From Marinomonas mediterranea MMB-1 (GTDB lineage: Bacteria > Pseudomonadota > Gammaproteobacteria > Pseudomonadales > Marinomonadaceae): a stretch of 64,000 nucleotides of DNA. Position numbers and translations under genes: made by a program. Below are positions 1-9,296 of this stretch, piece by piece. The stretch lies in the NCBI RefSeq assembly GCF_000192865.1, contig NC_015276.1:1-64000 (forward strand). Direction: 5' to 3'. The notes beneath the pieces are model-generated. The model saw only the letters and a program-made list of their open reading frames with translations. It was not told the origin of the DNA and made no database searches. Every line of letters starts with the position of its first letter. The stretch's first letter is position 1.

Positions 1-58
1 ATGGCGTCGGGTTACTATTTCGCTTCTGTTTCGCCAATGTTTCTGGGAGTGCTGTTCA

Positions 59-1603
59 GTGTCTTTGGAGTTTTGGGAACGCTGTCTTGGTAAATTACAA
101 GACGAAGTTTCTGCATCACAGTTCAATACATGGATCCGACCACTACAGGCCGAAGAGTCTGTATCGGGAGAGTTGTGTCTATTTGCGCCTAATCGCTTTG
201 TTTTGGACTGGGTTAATAATAAGTATCAGGCTCGTATCAAAGAACTGCTTGCTGAATTCTCGGGTGAAAACCCCGCACCTAATTTGATGTTGGCGGTTAA
301 GCAACCGGGTTTTGCGGCAACAAGTGCACCGCCACCGCCACCACCTGTGGTTGAAACGAAAGCGCCCCCTGTGGCCACTGTTGAAAATGACTCGGGCTAT
401 CGTCCAGGGCAAGTAACGTATGAACCGGTTGAAGAGCCGATATCGGGTCTCGAATTTGAAGCACCTTTGACCTTGTCTGATTCAGATGTGCTTTTAAATG
501 GTGATCTTGAACCTTACGAACAGGGTCAGTTACCACTTACTCCGCCCAACCGAAAAGTGGAAGTGGAAGGTGGTATTAATCACGGTGCAAATCTCAATAA
601 TTCCTTTACCTTTGATAATTTCGTAGAAGGTAAATCTAACCAGCTAGCGCACGCTGCGGCACTTCAGGTCGCTGAAAACCCTGGCGGTGCCTACAACCCA
701 CTCTTTATATATGGCGGCGTTGGTCTTGGTAAAACCCACTTAATGCAAGCGGTTGGTACCGAGCTGATGCGACATAATCCGAATGCGAAAGTGGTGTACT
801 TGCACTCTGAGCGTTTTGTCGCAGACATGGTCAAAGCACTGCAACTCAATGCAATTAACGATTTTAAGCGTTATTACCGATCCGTCGATGCGCTATTGAT
901 CGATGATATTCAGTTTTTTGCTGGAAAAGATCGAACCCAAGAAGAATTCTTTCACACGTTTAATGCCTTATTAGAAGGTGGTCAGCAAATGATCCTAACG
1001 TGTGATCGTTATCCTAAAGAAATTCAAGGGCTTGAAGATCGATTGAAGTCACGTTTTGGTTGGGGCTTAACGGTCGCCGTCGAGCCGCCGGAACTTGAAA
1101 CACGTGTTGCAATTCTAATGCGTAAAGCAGAAGAAAGTGGCGTAAAATTATCGTATGATTCGGCTTTCTTTATTGCGCAAAAGATACGTTCAAATGTGCG
1201 TGAATTGGAAGGTGCGCTAAAACGAGTGATTGCTAACTCGCATTTTACTGGACGCGCGATAACGCCAGACTTCGTTAGAGAGTCACTAAAAGACTTGCTA
1301 GCCTTGCAAGACAAGCTAGTAAACATTGATAATATCCAGCGAATTGTTGCTGAGTATTATAAGATAAAGATCAGCGATCTTTTGTCGAAACGTCGCAGCC
1401 GCTCTGTCGCAAGACCGCGCCAGGTTGCTATGTCACTCGCAAAAGAACTTACGAACCACAGTTTACCGGAAATCGGTGACGCGTTTGGCGGTCGTGATCA
1501 TACGACGGCATTGCATGCGATTCGTAAGATAAAAGAGTTACAAGATACGGATTCTGATATCCGAGAAGACTACAAACAATTGATGCGAATTTTGACCACC
1601 TGA
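59..1603 (+). CDS. dnaA: Chromosomal replication initiator DnaA
   Basis: DnaA binds DnaA boxes at oriC, opens the duplex and loads the helicase. The 514-residue protein shows the N-terminal domain I (SLEFWERCLGKLQ), a long acidic and proline-rich linker (a run of six prolines near residue 92), the AAA+ Walker A GGVGLGKTH near residues 218-226, Walker B LLIDDIQFF near 279-287 and the C-terminal DNA-binding signature GGRDHTTALHAI near 475. It is about 45 residues longer than E. coli DnaA, all of it in the linker. The start is GTG, preceded by GGGAG. It is the first gene of dnaA-dnaN-recF-gyrB. The origin itself is not visible and probably lies upstream of the window. Confidence 0.99.
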   Translation: MSLEFWERCLGKLQDEVSASQFNTWIRPLQAEESVSGELCLFAPNRFVLDWVNNKYQARIKELLAEFSGENPAPNLMLAVKQPGFAATSAPPPPPPVVETKAPPVATVENDSGYRPGQVTYEPVEEPISGLEFEAPLTLSDSDVLLNGDLEPYEQGQLPLTPPNRKVEVEGGINHGANLNNSFTFDNFVEGKSNQLAHAAALQVAENPGGAYNPLFIYGGVGLGKTHLMQAVGTELMRHNPNAKVVYLHSERFVADMVKALQLNAINDFKRYYRSVDALLIDDIQFFAGKDRTQEEFFHTFNALLEGGQQMILTCDRYPKEIQGLEDRLKSRFGWGLTVAVEPPELETRVAILMRKAEESGVKLSYDSAFFIAQKIRSNVRELEGALKRVIANSHFTGRAITPDFVRESLKDLLALQDKLVNIDNIQRIVAEYYKIKISDLLSKRRSRSVARPRQVAMSLAKELTNHSLPEIGDAFGGRDHTTALHAIRKIKELQDTDSDIREDYKQLMRILTT

Positions 1604-1635
1604 TCGGTCTAAGACTTTAAGTTAACGAGGAAAAT

Positions 1636-2733
1636 ATGAAATTTTCAGTCGTCCGTGAGACGCTTCTAAAGCCATTACAATTAGTTGCAGGCGTCGTTGA
1701 ACGTAAACAGACTATGCCAGTATTAGCAAACGTACTGGTTGAGGTTAAAGACCAGGTATTAACGCTAACAGGTTCTGATTTAGAAGTTGAATTAGTCGGT
1801 CAGGTACCACTTGATGATTGCCAAGAAGGTCGAATTACCGTTCCAGCTCGTAAGCTGGTGGACATTTGTAAAAGCTTACCAGACAGCGCCGTGATTGAGT
1901 TTTCACTTGATGAGCAAAAAGCCATCATTCGCTCAGGTCGCTCACGTTTTAGTTTGTCTACTTTGCCTGCCGATGAGTTCCCTAATATTCAAGACATGCA
2001 GGGTGATTTAACGGTTAATGTGGCTCAGTCCAGTGTTCGACGTCTAATCGATCGCACTGGTTTTGCGATGGCAAACCAAGATGTACGTTACTACTTGAAT
2101 GGCATGTTGTTTGAAGTGGCCGATGGTCAATTGCGTGTTGTTGCGACTGATGGACACCGTTTGGCAACCGCCATTGAAGATGCGCAAGTCAGCGGCGATT
2201 TAACGCAAGTTATTGTACCTCGTAAAGGCGTTCTGGAATTAAACCGCTTGTTGAGCGATACAGATGAGCTGGTTGAACTGAAAATAGGTTCTAATCACGT
2301 TCGAGCAACGATTGATGACTATACCTTCACGTCGAAATTGGTCGACGGCAAGTTCCCTGATTACCATCGTGTTATCCCTCGCAATAATGAAAAAATGGTC
2401 ATTGCTGATCGCCAAGAGTTGCGTCAGGTTTTCTTACGCGCGTCGATTCTTTCTAACGAAAAATACCGCGGTGTTCGTTTGATCTTATCTAATGGCATGC
2501 TTCAGGTATTCGCGAACAACCCTGAGCAGGAAGAAGCGGAAGAGTCCGTATTGGTTCAATATCAGGGCGATGGTATGGAAGTTGGCTTCAACGTTGGTTA
2601 TTTACTTGATGTGCTTGGCGTTGTTGATGCTCAAGAAGTTCGTATCGCGATGAACGATTCCAACAGCAGTGCTCTCATCGAAGAAGCGCAAAGTCACGCA
2701 GCACAATACGTCGTGATGCCGATGCGTCTCTAA
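1636..2733 (+). CDS. dnaN: DNA polymerase III beta subunit (sliding clamp)
   Basis: The beta clamp encircles DNA and tethers DNA polymerase III, and also MutS, Hda and translesion polymerases. The 365-residue length equals the family norm (366 in E. coli). Typical segments are visible: the N-terminal MKFSVVRETLLKPLQ, the middle GRSRFSLSTLPADEFP, and the C-terminal VVMPMRL, which forms part of the hydrophobic partner-binding cleft. Its ATG follows a GAGGA ribosome site only 32 bases after dnaA, so the two are co-transcribed. An A- and T-flanked hairpin follows, before recF. Confidence 0.99.
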   Translation: MKFSVVRETLLKPLQLVAGVVERKQTMPVLANVLVEVKDQVLTLTGSDLEVELVGQVPLDDCQEGRITVPARKLVDICKSLPDSAVIEFSLDEQKAIIRSGRSRFSLSTLPADEFPNIQDMQGDLTVNVAQSSVRRLIDRTGFAMANQDVRYYLNGMLFEVADGQLRVVATDGHRLATAIEDAQVSGDLTQVIVPRKGVLELNRLLSDTDELVELKIGSNHVRATIDDYTFTSKLVDGKFPDYHRVIPRNNEKMVIADRQELRQVFLRASILSNEKYRGVRLILSNGMLQVFANNPEQEEAEESVLVQYQGDGMEVGFNVGYLLDVLGVVDAQEVRIAMNDSNSSALIEEAQSHAAQYVVMPMRL

Positions 2734-2744
2734 CTTTTTGACAT

Positions 2745-2776
2745 AAAAGGCGTGGTCTAAACACACCACGCCTTTT
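2745..2776 (+). terminator. Hairpin between dnaN and recF
   Basis: A perfect 12-bp stem (AAAAGGCGTGGT at 2745-2756, complement at 2765-2776) closes an 8-base loop. The stem starts with A residues and ends in TTTT, as an intrinsic terminator or attenuator would. It lies 18 bases before the recF start, which has no clear Shine-Dalgarno sequence. It probably reduces recF-gyrB expression relative to dnaA-dnaN. This role is inferred. Confidence 0.6.
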
Positions 2777-2793
2777 AACATAGCCTTTCCTAT

Positions 2794-3894
2794 ATGCCAC
2801 TGGCACGTCTAGATATCGCAAAACTGCGAAACCTCACAAAAATTCAGTTTGAGCCTTCCCATCAGGTCAATGTTATTGTCGGTGAAAATGGCAGTGGCAA
2901 AACATCAGTGTTAGAAGCCATTCACTTGCTCTCCTACGGGCGTTCTTTTCGAAGTCATAAACACAAAACCTATATTCAGCATGATCAGGCAGAATGCATT
3001 GTATTCGCACAACTTAAAGCGAGCACCAGTGTCTTTCCTATCGGCCTTAAACGTGCTCGCGATGGGGCGATAGACGTGCGTGTTCAAGGTGAGAAGGTCC
3101 ACTCTATTGTCGAGCTTGCTGAGCGCCTCCCAGTTCAATTGATTAACCCCGATGCGTTTCGATTATTAGAAGGCTCGCCTAAGATTCGACGTCAGTTTGT
3201 CGATTGGGGAGCCTTTCACTTTGATGTTCAATTCATGCCAGCATGGAGAGATTGGCAAAAAGCATTAAAACAGCGGAATAGCTTGCTTAAACGTGGTAAA
3301 ATTTCACCTAATTTACTGGCTGCTTTTGACCAAGAGCTGATCAGACTTGGTGGAACCGTCAATGAGGTCCGTCAAGCCTATGTAAAGCATTTAATTCCAT
3401 ACTTTAAAACCGTATTAAATGCGCTGTCCGATGAGCTCGATGTCTCTTTAAATTTTACCCAAGGGTGGGATGCTCAAAAGACACTCGCAGAAGCGCTTGA
3501 GTCTGGAGTAAATCGCGATATTGAGCTTGGTTACACACATTCAGGGCCGCAAAGAGCGGACTTGCGAGTAAAAACCAAAGCGGGTGATGCACTAGACACG
3601 CTTTCCCGTGGTCAGCAAAAGCTGGTGGTGTCCGCACTGAAAATAGCGCAAGGACAAGTGTTGACTGATATGGGTCGGCCCTTGGTGTTTTTAGTGGATG
3701 ACTTACCAGCCGAATTAGATGCCAACCATCGTCAAAAATTATGTCGATTGTTAGAATCGCTTAACAGCCAAATATTTATAACCAGTGTTGGATCAGACAG
3801 TTTGGATTTTGTCTGGTCTGATGCGACAGATGTTCGTCACTTTGCTATGCGTAATGGCGAGTTGCAGAGGGTTGCAGGAGACTTAAATGAGTGA
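2794..3894 (+). CDS. recF: DNA replication and repair protein RecF
   Basis: RecF is an SMC-like ABC ATPase that works with RecO and RecR to load RecA at single-strand gaps. The 366-residue protein has Walker A GENGSGKTS (residues 30-38), the ABC signature SRGQQK (271-276) and Walker B VFLVDDLPAELD near 298-309. The N-terminus MPLARLDIAKLRNL matches the family, which supports this ATG although no good ribosome site precedes it. The last eight bases overlap gyrB, so translation is probably coupled. Confidence 0.98.
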   Translation: MPLARLDIAKLRNLTKIQFEPSHQVNVIVGENGSGKTSVLEAIHLLSYGRSFRSHKHKTYIQHDQAECIVFAQLKASTSVFPIGLKRARDGAIDVRVQGEKVHSIVELAERLPVQLINPDAFRLLEGSPKIRRQFVDWGAFHFDVQFMPAWRDWQKALKQRNSLLKRGKISPNLLAAFDQELIRLGGTVNEVRQAYVKHLIPYFKTVLNALSDELDVSLNFTQGWDAQKTLAEALESGVNRDIELGYTHSGPQRADLRVKTKAGDALDTLSRGQQKLVVSALKIAQGQVLTDMGRPLVFLVDDLPAELDANHRQKLCRLLESLNSQIFITSVGSDSLDFVWSDATDVRHFAMRNGELQRVAGDLNE

Positions 3895-6310
3895 AAACAA
3901 TTACGATTCGTCCAGTATAAAGGTGCTCAAGGGGCTCGATGCCGTCCGTAAACGTCCCGGTATGTATATCGGTGATACGGACGACGGAACAGGTCTGCAC
4001 CACATGGTGTTTGAAGTCGTCGATAACTCGATTGACGAAGCCTTAGCAGGCCACTGTGACACGATCACAGTCACCATTCACCCAGACGAGTCTGTGTCTG
4101 TTTCGGATAACGGCCGTGGTATTCCGGTAGACATGCACGAAGAAGAAGGTGTCTCTGCTGCCGAAGTGATCATGACGGTATTGCACGCTGGTGGTAAGTT
4201 TGATGACAACTCGTACAAAGTATCTGGTGGTCTTCATGGCGTGGGGGTTTCGGTTGTAAACGCCCTATCAGAAAGTCTGACGTTGACCATTCGTAAAGAC
4301 GGCAAAATCTATGAGCAGAATTATGTTCATGGTGTTCCGCAAGCACCATTAGCCATCATAGGTGACACGGATGGCGCCGGAACATCGGTTCACTTTAAGC
4401 CTTCTGCAGATACTTTTAGCAACATTTTATTTATCTACGATATCCTTGCGAAGCGTTTACGTGAATTGTCTTTCTTGAACTCTGGTGTGGCGATTCACTT
4501 AAAAGATGAGCGCAGTGGTAAGGAAGAATTCTTCAATTACGAAGGCGGTTTACGTTCTTTCGTAGAACATTTGAATACTAACAAGACGCCGATTAATGAC
4601 ATTTTCCACTTTATTTGTCAGCGCGACGACCTAGAAGACGGTATCGCTGTGGAAGTGGCATTGCAGTGGAACGAAGGTTTTCAGGAAAACATCTACTGTT
4701 ACACCAACAACATTCCGCAACGAGACGGCGGCACTCACTTAGCTGGTTTCCGTGGTGCTTTGACGCGTACGCTTAATAATTTCATTGAGTCAGAAGGCTT
4801 GGCGAAGAAACAAAAAGTGGCAACAACGGGTGATGACTCCCGTGAAGGTTTGACTGCCATTGTGTCGGTGAAAGTACCCGATCCTAAGTTCTCTTCTCAA
4901 ACTAAAGATAAACTGGTGTCTTCTGAAGTAAAAACGGCAGTTGAACAAGAAATGGCGAAACGTTTCGCTGAATACCTGCTTGAAAAGCCAAATGAAGCCA
5001 AAATCATCGTTAACAAGATGATTGATGCTGCCCGCGCCCGTGAAGCGGCTCGTCGTGCACGTGATATGACGCGACGTAAAGGCGCATTGGACATTGCAGG
5101 CTTACCGGGTAAATTGGCAGACTGTCAGGAAAAAGACCCAGCACTTTCTGAAATCTACCTAGTGGAGGGTGACTCTGCAGGTGGTTCTGCAAAACAAGGC
5201 CGTGACCGTCGTACTCAGGCTATCCTGCCTTTGAAAGGTAAGATACTGAACGTTGAGAAAGCCCGTTTTGATAAAATGCTGTCATCGGCTGAAGTTGGCA
5301 CGCTGATTACTGCATTGGGTTGTGGTATCGGTCGTGACGAGTTTAATCCTGATAAATTACGTTATCACAGCATTGTTATCATGACCGATGCCGACGTCGA
5401 TGGTTCTCACATTCGTACTCTTTTATTGACGTTCTTCTTCCGTCAAATGCCGGAAATTATAGAACGCGGGCACATCTTTATCGCTCAACCGCCTTTGTAT
5501 AAAGTGACGCGTCGTAAGAACGAACTGTATATTAAAGACGAGCATGCACTTGAGCAGCATCTAATCGAAGTGGCTCTAGACGGCGCCGCATTGTACGTAA
5601 ATGAAGGAGCGCCTGGCATTCAAGGTAGTGCGTTAGCGAAGCTGATTCGTGACTACATTGCAATTCAAGAAGACATTGAGCGTATGGCTCGTGTGTACCC
5701 ACAAGATGTCATGAGCAAGCTTCTGTATGTTGCACCGCTTCGTTCTGAATCATTAACGGACGAAACAGAGGTCGCTGAATGGGTAGAACTACTTCGTCAG
5801 CAAATGCCAATGGATACCCGTACGGGCTTCCAGTTCGACTTCTCTGTAGAGAAAGACGAAGAGCGTAATGTCTACTTACCTGTTGTCGACATCATGTCGC
5901 ATGGCGTAAACAACCGTTACCGCTTCGAAGCAACCTTCTTCTCATCGCCAGAGTACGCTCGCATTGTCGAGCTGTCAGAGACGGTGAAAGAGTTGTTCAG
6001 CGAAGAGTCTTACATCCAACGTGGTGAACGCACACAGATCGTAACCGACATTGACGTGATGAAAACATGGTTGATGAAAGAAGCGAAACGTGGAATGGAC
6101 GTACAGCGTTACAAAGGATTGGGAGAGATGAACCCTGATCAACTTTGGGAAACGACCATGGACCCTGATTCTCGTCGTATGCTTCGTGTGACCATTGATG
6201 ACGCGGTTGCAGCCGATCAAATGTTTACCACACTGATGGGCGACGAAGTTGAACCACGTCGTAACTTCATACAAGACAATGCATTGTCTGTAGCGAATTT
6301 GGACGTTTAA
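3887..6310 (+). CDS. gyrB: DNA gyrase subunit B
   Basis: GyrB is the ATPase subunit of gyrase, which introduces negative supercoils. The 807 residues match E. coli (804). Visible marks are KRPGMYIG near residue 22, the GHKL ATP site FEVVDNSIDEALAG (about 40-53), the TOPRIM motif EGDSAGGSAKQGRDR near 425, the DADVDGSH metal site and the C-terminal QRYKGLGEMNP near 739. It starts inside the end of recF with AGGAG upstream. A strong intrinsic terminator follows, so this is the last gene of the operon. Confidence 0.99.
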   Translation: MSENNYDSSSIKVLKGLDAVRKRPGMYIGDTDDGTGLHHMVFEVVDNSIDEALAGHCDTITVTIHPDESVSVSDNGRGIPVDMHEEEGVSAAEVIMTVLHAGGKFDDNSYKVSGGLHGVGVSVVNALSESLTLTIRKDGKIYEQNYVHGVPQAPLAIIGDTDGAGTSVHFKPSADTFSNILFIYDILAKRLRELSFLNSGVAIHLKDERSGKEEFFNYEGGLRSFVEHLNTNKTPINDIFHFICQRDDLEDGIAVEVALQWNEGFQENIYCYTNNIPQRDGGTHLAGFRGALTRTLNNFIESEGLAKKQKVATTGDDSREGLTAIVSVKVPDPKFSSQTKDKLVSSEVKTAVEQEMAKRFAEYLLEKPNEAKIIVNKMIDAARAREAARRARDMTRRKGALDIAGLPGKLADCQEKDPALSEIYLVEGDSAGGSAKQGRDRRTQAILPLKGKILNVEKARFDKMLSSAEVGTLITALGCGIGRDEFNPDKLRYHSIVIMTDADVDGSHIRTLLLTFFFRQMPEIIERGHIFIAQPPLYKVTRRKNELYIKDEHALEQHLIEVALDGAALYVNEGAPGIQGSALAKLIRDYIAIQEDIERMARVYPQDVMSKLLYVAPLRSESLTDETEVAEWVELLRQQMPMDTRTGFQFDFSVEKDEERNVYLPVVDIMSHGVNNRYRFEATFFSSPEYARIVELSETVKELFSEESYIQRGERTQIVTDIDVMKTWLMKEAKRGMDVQRYKGLGEMNPDQLWETTMDPDSRRMLRVTIDDAVAADQMFTTLMGDEVEPRRNFIQDNALSVANLDV

Positions 6311-6340
6311 TTAATCGTTAGTTTCGCGTAAGAATATAAA

Positions 6341-6374
6341 AAGCCCGATTTAGTTTTCTAAATCGGGCTTTTTT
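6341..6374 (+). terminator. Intrinsic terminator after gyrB
   Basis: A perfect 12-bp stem (AAGCCCGATTTA at 6341-6352 and its complement at 6359-6370) with a 6-base loop is followed by a run of T. It ends the dnaA-gyrB operon. A second, weaker 9-bp stem (6385-6393 with 6409-6417) lies closer to the convergent neighbour. Confidence 0.93.
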
Positions 6375-6439
6375 ACTTTTTGCATGCGGCTCAATGTAGG
6401 GGAAACGATGAGCCGCAAGTTTTGACGCTATGTCGTTGC

Positions 6440-7291
6440 TTAAAGCGCTGCTTTAATGCTGTCTTGAATCGGTGTAGAAGGACGGCCGATTAGTGTTTCT
6501 AGGTCCTTGCTGTCGCTGTATAGCGCACCATTGGATGTACCCACATCTGAGTCCGCTAGAACAGCGGCGAACCCTTCTGGAAGACCTACACCGACAAGTA
6601 CTTTTGTGTATTCTTCTGCTGGAAGATCTTGGTAAATTACTGTTTTACCAGATAGCTCGCTAACGTATTGAGCGTATTCTGTTAGCGTGTAAGCGGTAGA
6701 ACCTGCCAATTCGTAAGTTTTACCTGCGTGACCTTCCGTTGAAACGGCTACCGCTGCTGCTTCTGCGTAGTCAGCACGTGTTGCAGAGGCGAATTTACCG
6801 TCTTTTGCACTACCTAATACAGCACCGTGTTCCAATGCTAAGCCTAGGTTTTCAGTGTAGTTTTCGTTGTACCAGCTGTTACGTAGGAGTACGTGAGGAA
6901 CGCCAGACTCCGTCAAGGCTTTTTCAGTACCAACGTGCTCTTGTGCCAAGATCATTGGAGACTCAGTTGCGTTTAGTAGGCTGGTGTATGCGATGAGCTC
7001 AACGCCCGCTTCTTTTGCTGCGTTGATGACGTTCTGGTGCTGTGGAAGACGTTGACCCACTTCGCTAGAAGAAACCAAAACAACGCGTTTTACGCCTTCT
7101 AGTGCTGTCGTCAATGTTGCTGGATCTGAGTAGTCTGCTTTGCGTACTACAACGCCTTGGTCAGCCAGGTCTGCCGCTTTTTCTGGTGAACGAACGCCGG
7201 CAACGATGTCGCTTGCTGGTGTGCCGCGTGCTACTAAGCTCTCGATGACTAATTTACCTAATTTGCCTGTTGCGCCTGTTACTAAAATCAT
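6440..7291 (-). CDS. qorB: NAD(P)H-binding quinone oxidoreductase, QorB/YtfG-like
   Basis: This is an atypical short-chain dehydrogenase (NmrA-like) expected to reduce quinones with NADPH. The N-terminus MILVTGATGKLGK carries the GxxGxxG nucleotide motif. Stretches such as SSSEVGQR, NVINAAKEAGV and ASATRADYAEAA closely resemble E. coli QorB, and the 283-residue length fits. The ATG has AGGAG upstream. It is divergent from an HxlR regulator, the same arrangement as ytfG-ytfH in E. coli, which supports the call. The natural substrate cannot be told from sequence. Confidence 0.88.
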   Translation of the reverse strand: MILVTGATGKLGKLVIESLVARGTPASDIVAGVRSPEKAADLADQGVVVRKADYSDPATLTTALEGVKRVVLVSSSEVGQRLPQHQNVINAAKEAGVELIAYTSLLNATESPMILAQEHVGTEKALTESGVPHVLLRNSWYNENYTENLGLALEHGAVLGSAKDGKFASATRADYAEAAAVAVSTEGHAGKTYELAGSTAYTLTEYAQYVSELSGKTVIYQDLPAEEYTKVLVGVGLPEGFAAVLADSDVGTSNGALYSDSKDLETLIGRPSTPIQDSIKAAL

Positions 7292-7416
7292 AATGTTGAC
7301 TCCTAAGTTAGATTCTTTATGAAATGTTATTTTCTGTGAGAAAGTAGTTGGTTAATTCGATAAAACTAATTTAGACTATAAACTAACTAAAAGTAAGTAC
7401 GTACAAAAAGGTAAGT
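7292..7416. promoter_or_regulatory. Divergent promoter region qorB / hxlR-type regulator
   Basis: This 125-base AT-rich gap holds both promoters. It contains a GTACGTAC palindrome close to the regulator start, a possible site for autoregulation. No operator is defined with confidence. Confidence 0.45.
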
Positions 7417-7836
7417 ATGAAAAAAATTGTGCAAATATATGGTAAACCGATGGACATCGATTCTGAGAAGATGTTTGCCGAATACGATCGAGGTGACGTT
7501 CTGTCCAGTAACTGTCCTTCTAGAGAGATTATGAAGCACATAACCAGCCGTTGGGGCATTATGGTTTTTGTGGTTCTGCGGGATCGAGAGAAGCACCGTT
7601 TCAGTCATTTGCGTCGACGTATTGAAGGCGTCAGTGAGAAGATGCTGGCACAAACGTTAAAACAACTCGAAGGCGATGGTCTGGTTGAACGTATTGTTTA
7701 CCCTGTGGTACCGCCGCATGTTGAGTATCAATTGACGGAGTTAGGGCACGAGGCCTGTAAAAAGGTGCTTGAATTGGTTTGTTGGATCGAAGGCAATACC
7801 ATCGACATCATGGAGCAGAAATTAGGGGCAGGATAG
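7417..7836 (+). CDS. HxlR-family transcriptional regulator (YtfH-like)
   Basis: A 139-residue winged-helix regulator of the HxlR/MarR-like class. It shows the family opening CPSREIMKHITSRWGIMV with the conserved cysteine (C33), often a redox or electrophile sensor, followed by RRIEGVSEKMLAQTLKQLEGDGLVER, the helix-turn-helix and wing. It probably represses the divergent qorB in response to quinones or other electrophiles; that is inferred from the pairing. The ATG follows AAGGTAAG. An internal ATG at 7450 is a possible alternative start. Confidence 0.9.
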   Translation: MKKIVQIYGKPMDIDSEKMFAEYDRGDVLSSNCPSREIMKHITSRWGIMVFVVLRDREKHRFSHLRRRIEGVSEKMLAQTLKQLEGDGLVERIVYPVVPPHVEYQLTELGHEACKKVLELVCWIEGNTIDIMEQKLGAG

Positions 7837-8022
7837 TTGGCATTTGCTTTAAAGTCTGCACCTAAATAGTGGGTTAATATTTTAGAAAATTAAGTATTTG
7901 TTTTTAAAGCTCACTACTTCTTTTTGTACGATCTCCGTGATTAAATGCGCATTGTTTGGAAGAGCATTCGTTTCTTCTTTTCTCCCTTATGCTTATTTAG
8001 CAATGCCTTTGAGATCATAGAA

Positions 8023-9171
8023 ATGCGTATATTTGAATGGAAACGCACGGTGACCTATTGCCTGATGTTTATCGCCTGTGGGGCGGTCAGCGGTATGTTA
8101 GGGCCTTGTTTAATCTATTTGGCGAACCGATCGGATTCGTCCGTCGCTGAAATTTCTGTGCTTTTCACTGCCCGTGGCATTGGTAATATTTTGGGTGCCT
8201 TAGTGGCATCTAGAATGTATGACCGCTTTTCAGGGCATCATTATCTGGTCGCCATGTTGGTGATCATGATATCTGCTACGTTACTTGTGCCCTTCTCTAC
8301 CGCCCTGTGGGTACTGATTGGATTGTTTGTTTTACTTGGCGCAAGCGAAGTGTCCGTCAATACGGGCGGTAATTTGATGATGCTGTGGTTGCATCGAGAG
8401 AAAGTCGAGTCCTATGTCACTGCTCTGCATTTAAGTTACAGTTTAGGTGCGATGGTTGCACCGCTTATATTTGTGGCGATGAATGGGTTAGGTGGCAGCT
8501 ATGGGTGGGGAATCTGGCTGATAGGCTTGTATTCTGTGCTCTTCCCTATTCTGTTGCTTAAACAAAAAACGCCCGTATTAGAAACCTCTTCTAGTATTCA
8601 ATCTGATGAACCTAAAAAGCAGACTAAGCTGTTTGGTGCTTTTCTATTTGTCATCTTCTTGTATGTTGGAATTGAAGTCACTGTGGCGGGTTGGATTTCA
8701 ACGTATGGCAGTTTAATGGGCATGAGTGAAGACAGTGCGGTTGTATTGGCGACGTGGTTCTTTATGGCCATGTCTTTAGGTCGACTGATATTTGTCCCCT
8801 TATTGCGTTGGTTAGCGTTAGTGCCCTGTGTGTATGCTTTGATGTGTGTGTGCGCGGTTTCGATTCTAGGGATTAACGTCAGTGGCTCTAGTGAAGGGAT
8901 GTTGGCTATGCTGGTCTTCGGTCTTGGTTTTGGTTGCTCCGCGTTGTTTCCTATGATTTTCTCGTTCGCCAATCGGATTCTAACGTTAACAGGTAAACGT
9001 ACGGGCATTATTTTCTTTTGTTGTGGTTTGGGCGCCTTGGTTGCGCCATCGCTAACTGGCCCTTTAATCGATGCGTTTGGTGTAGGCTCATTTCCGATAT
9101 TGCTTATGATCCTATTTGGTTTCTTTGTTTTGAGCTGGACTTATGTATTGAAGCTAGCGAAATCACATTAA
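8023..9171 (+). CDS. MFS transporter, sugar-permease-like
   Basis: An integral membrane permease of about 382 residues with 11-12 hydrophobic helices. Segments such as GARGIGN-like TARGIGNILGALVASRMYDR and the late FGLGFGCSALFPMIFSFA resemble the fucose-permease/MFSD4 branch of the major facilitator superfamily. The substrate is unknown. The frame is open from an ATG at 7945, but the extra 26 residues lack a ribosome site and the second ATG (8023) places the first helix normally, so the shorter form is preferred. It stands alone downstream of the HxlR regulator. Confidence 0.8.
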   Translation: MRIFEWKRTVTYCLMFIACGAVSGMLGPCLIYLANRSDSSVAEISVLFTARGIGNILGALVASRMYDRFSGHHYLVAMLVIMISATLLVPFSTALWVLIGLFVLLGASEVSVNTGGNLMMLWLHREKVESYVTALHLSYSLGAMVAPLIFVAMNGLGGSYGWGIWLIGLYSVLFPILLLKQKTPVLETSSSIQSDEPKKQTKLFGAFLFVIFLYVGIEVTVAGWISTYGSLMGMSEDSAVVLATWFFMAMSLGRLIFVPLLRWLALVPCVYALMCVCAVSILGINVSGSSEGMLAMLVFGLGFGCSALFPMIFSFANRILTLTGKRTGIIFFCCGLGALVAPSLTGPLIDAFGVGSFPILLMILFGFFVLSWTYVLKLAKSH

Positions 9172-9203
9172 CCTGCGATTGTTATTAAACGCTCGCAAAA
9201 GCA

Positions 9204-9257
9204 CTTTATCTATCATCTTCTATAGGACTTACTTTTTATAGACAATGATAGATAAAG
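9204..9257. repeat. Long inverted repeat between convergent genes
   Basis: A 13-bp perfect stem (CTTTATCTATCAT at 9204-9216 and complement at 9245-9257) encloses a smaller TCTATA/TATAGA stem. It sits between the convergent MFS and gmhB genes and may act as a bidirectional terminator, but it has no clear T tract. A copy of a dispersed repeat adjoins it. Confidence 0.5.
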
Positions 9258-9265
9258 CGCAGAAT

Positions 9266-9292
9266 AAGCCAGTGGACTTGTTCACACCTTCC
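9266..9292 (-). repeat. Dispersed repeat, copy D (partial)
   Basis: Read on the minus strand this matches 21661-21685 at 24 of 25 bases, including TGAACAAGTCCACTGGCTT exactly. The two copies lie 12 kb apart in opposite orientation and both are outside coding sequence. They belong to the same family as the copies at 21854-21927 and 34188-34261. Confidence 0.6.
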
Positions 9293-9296
9293 TTAA

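Noticed and set aside
1..58. Possible oriC in the bases before dnaA
   Set aside because: The 58 bases contain no DnaA box; the origin probably lies upstream of the window.
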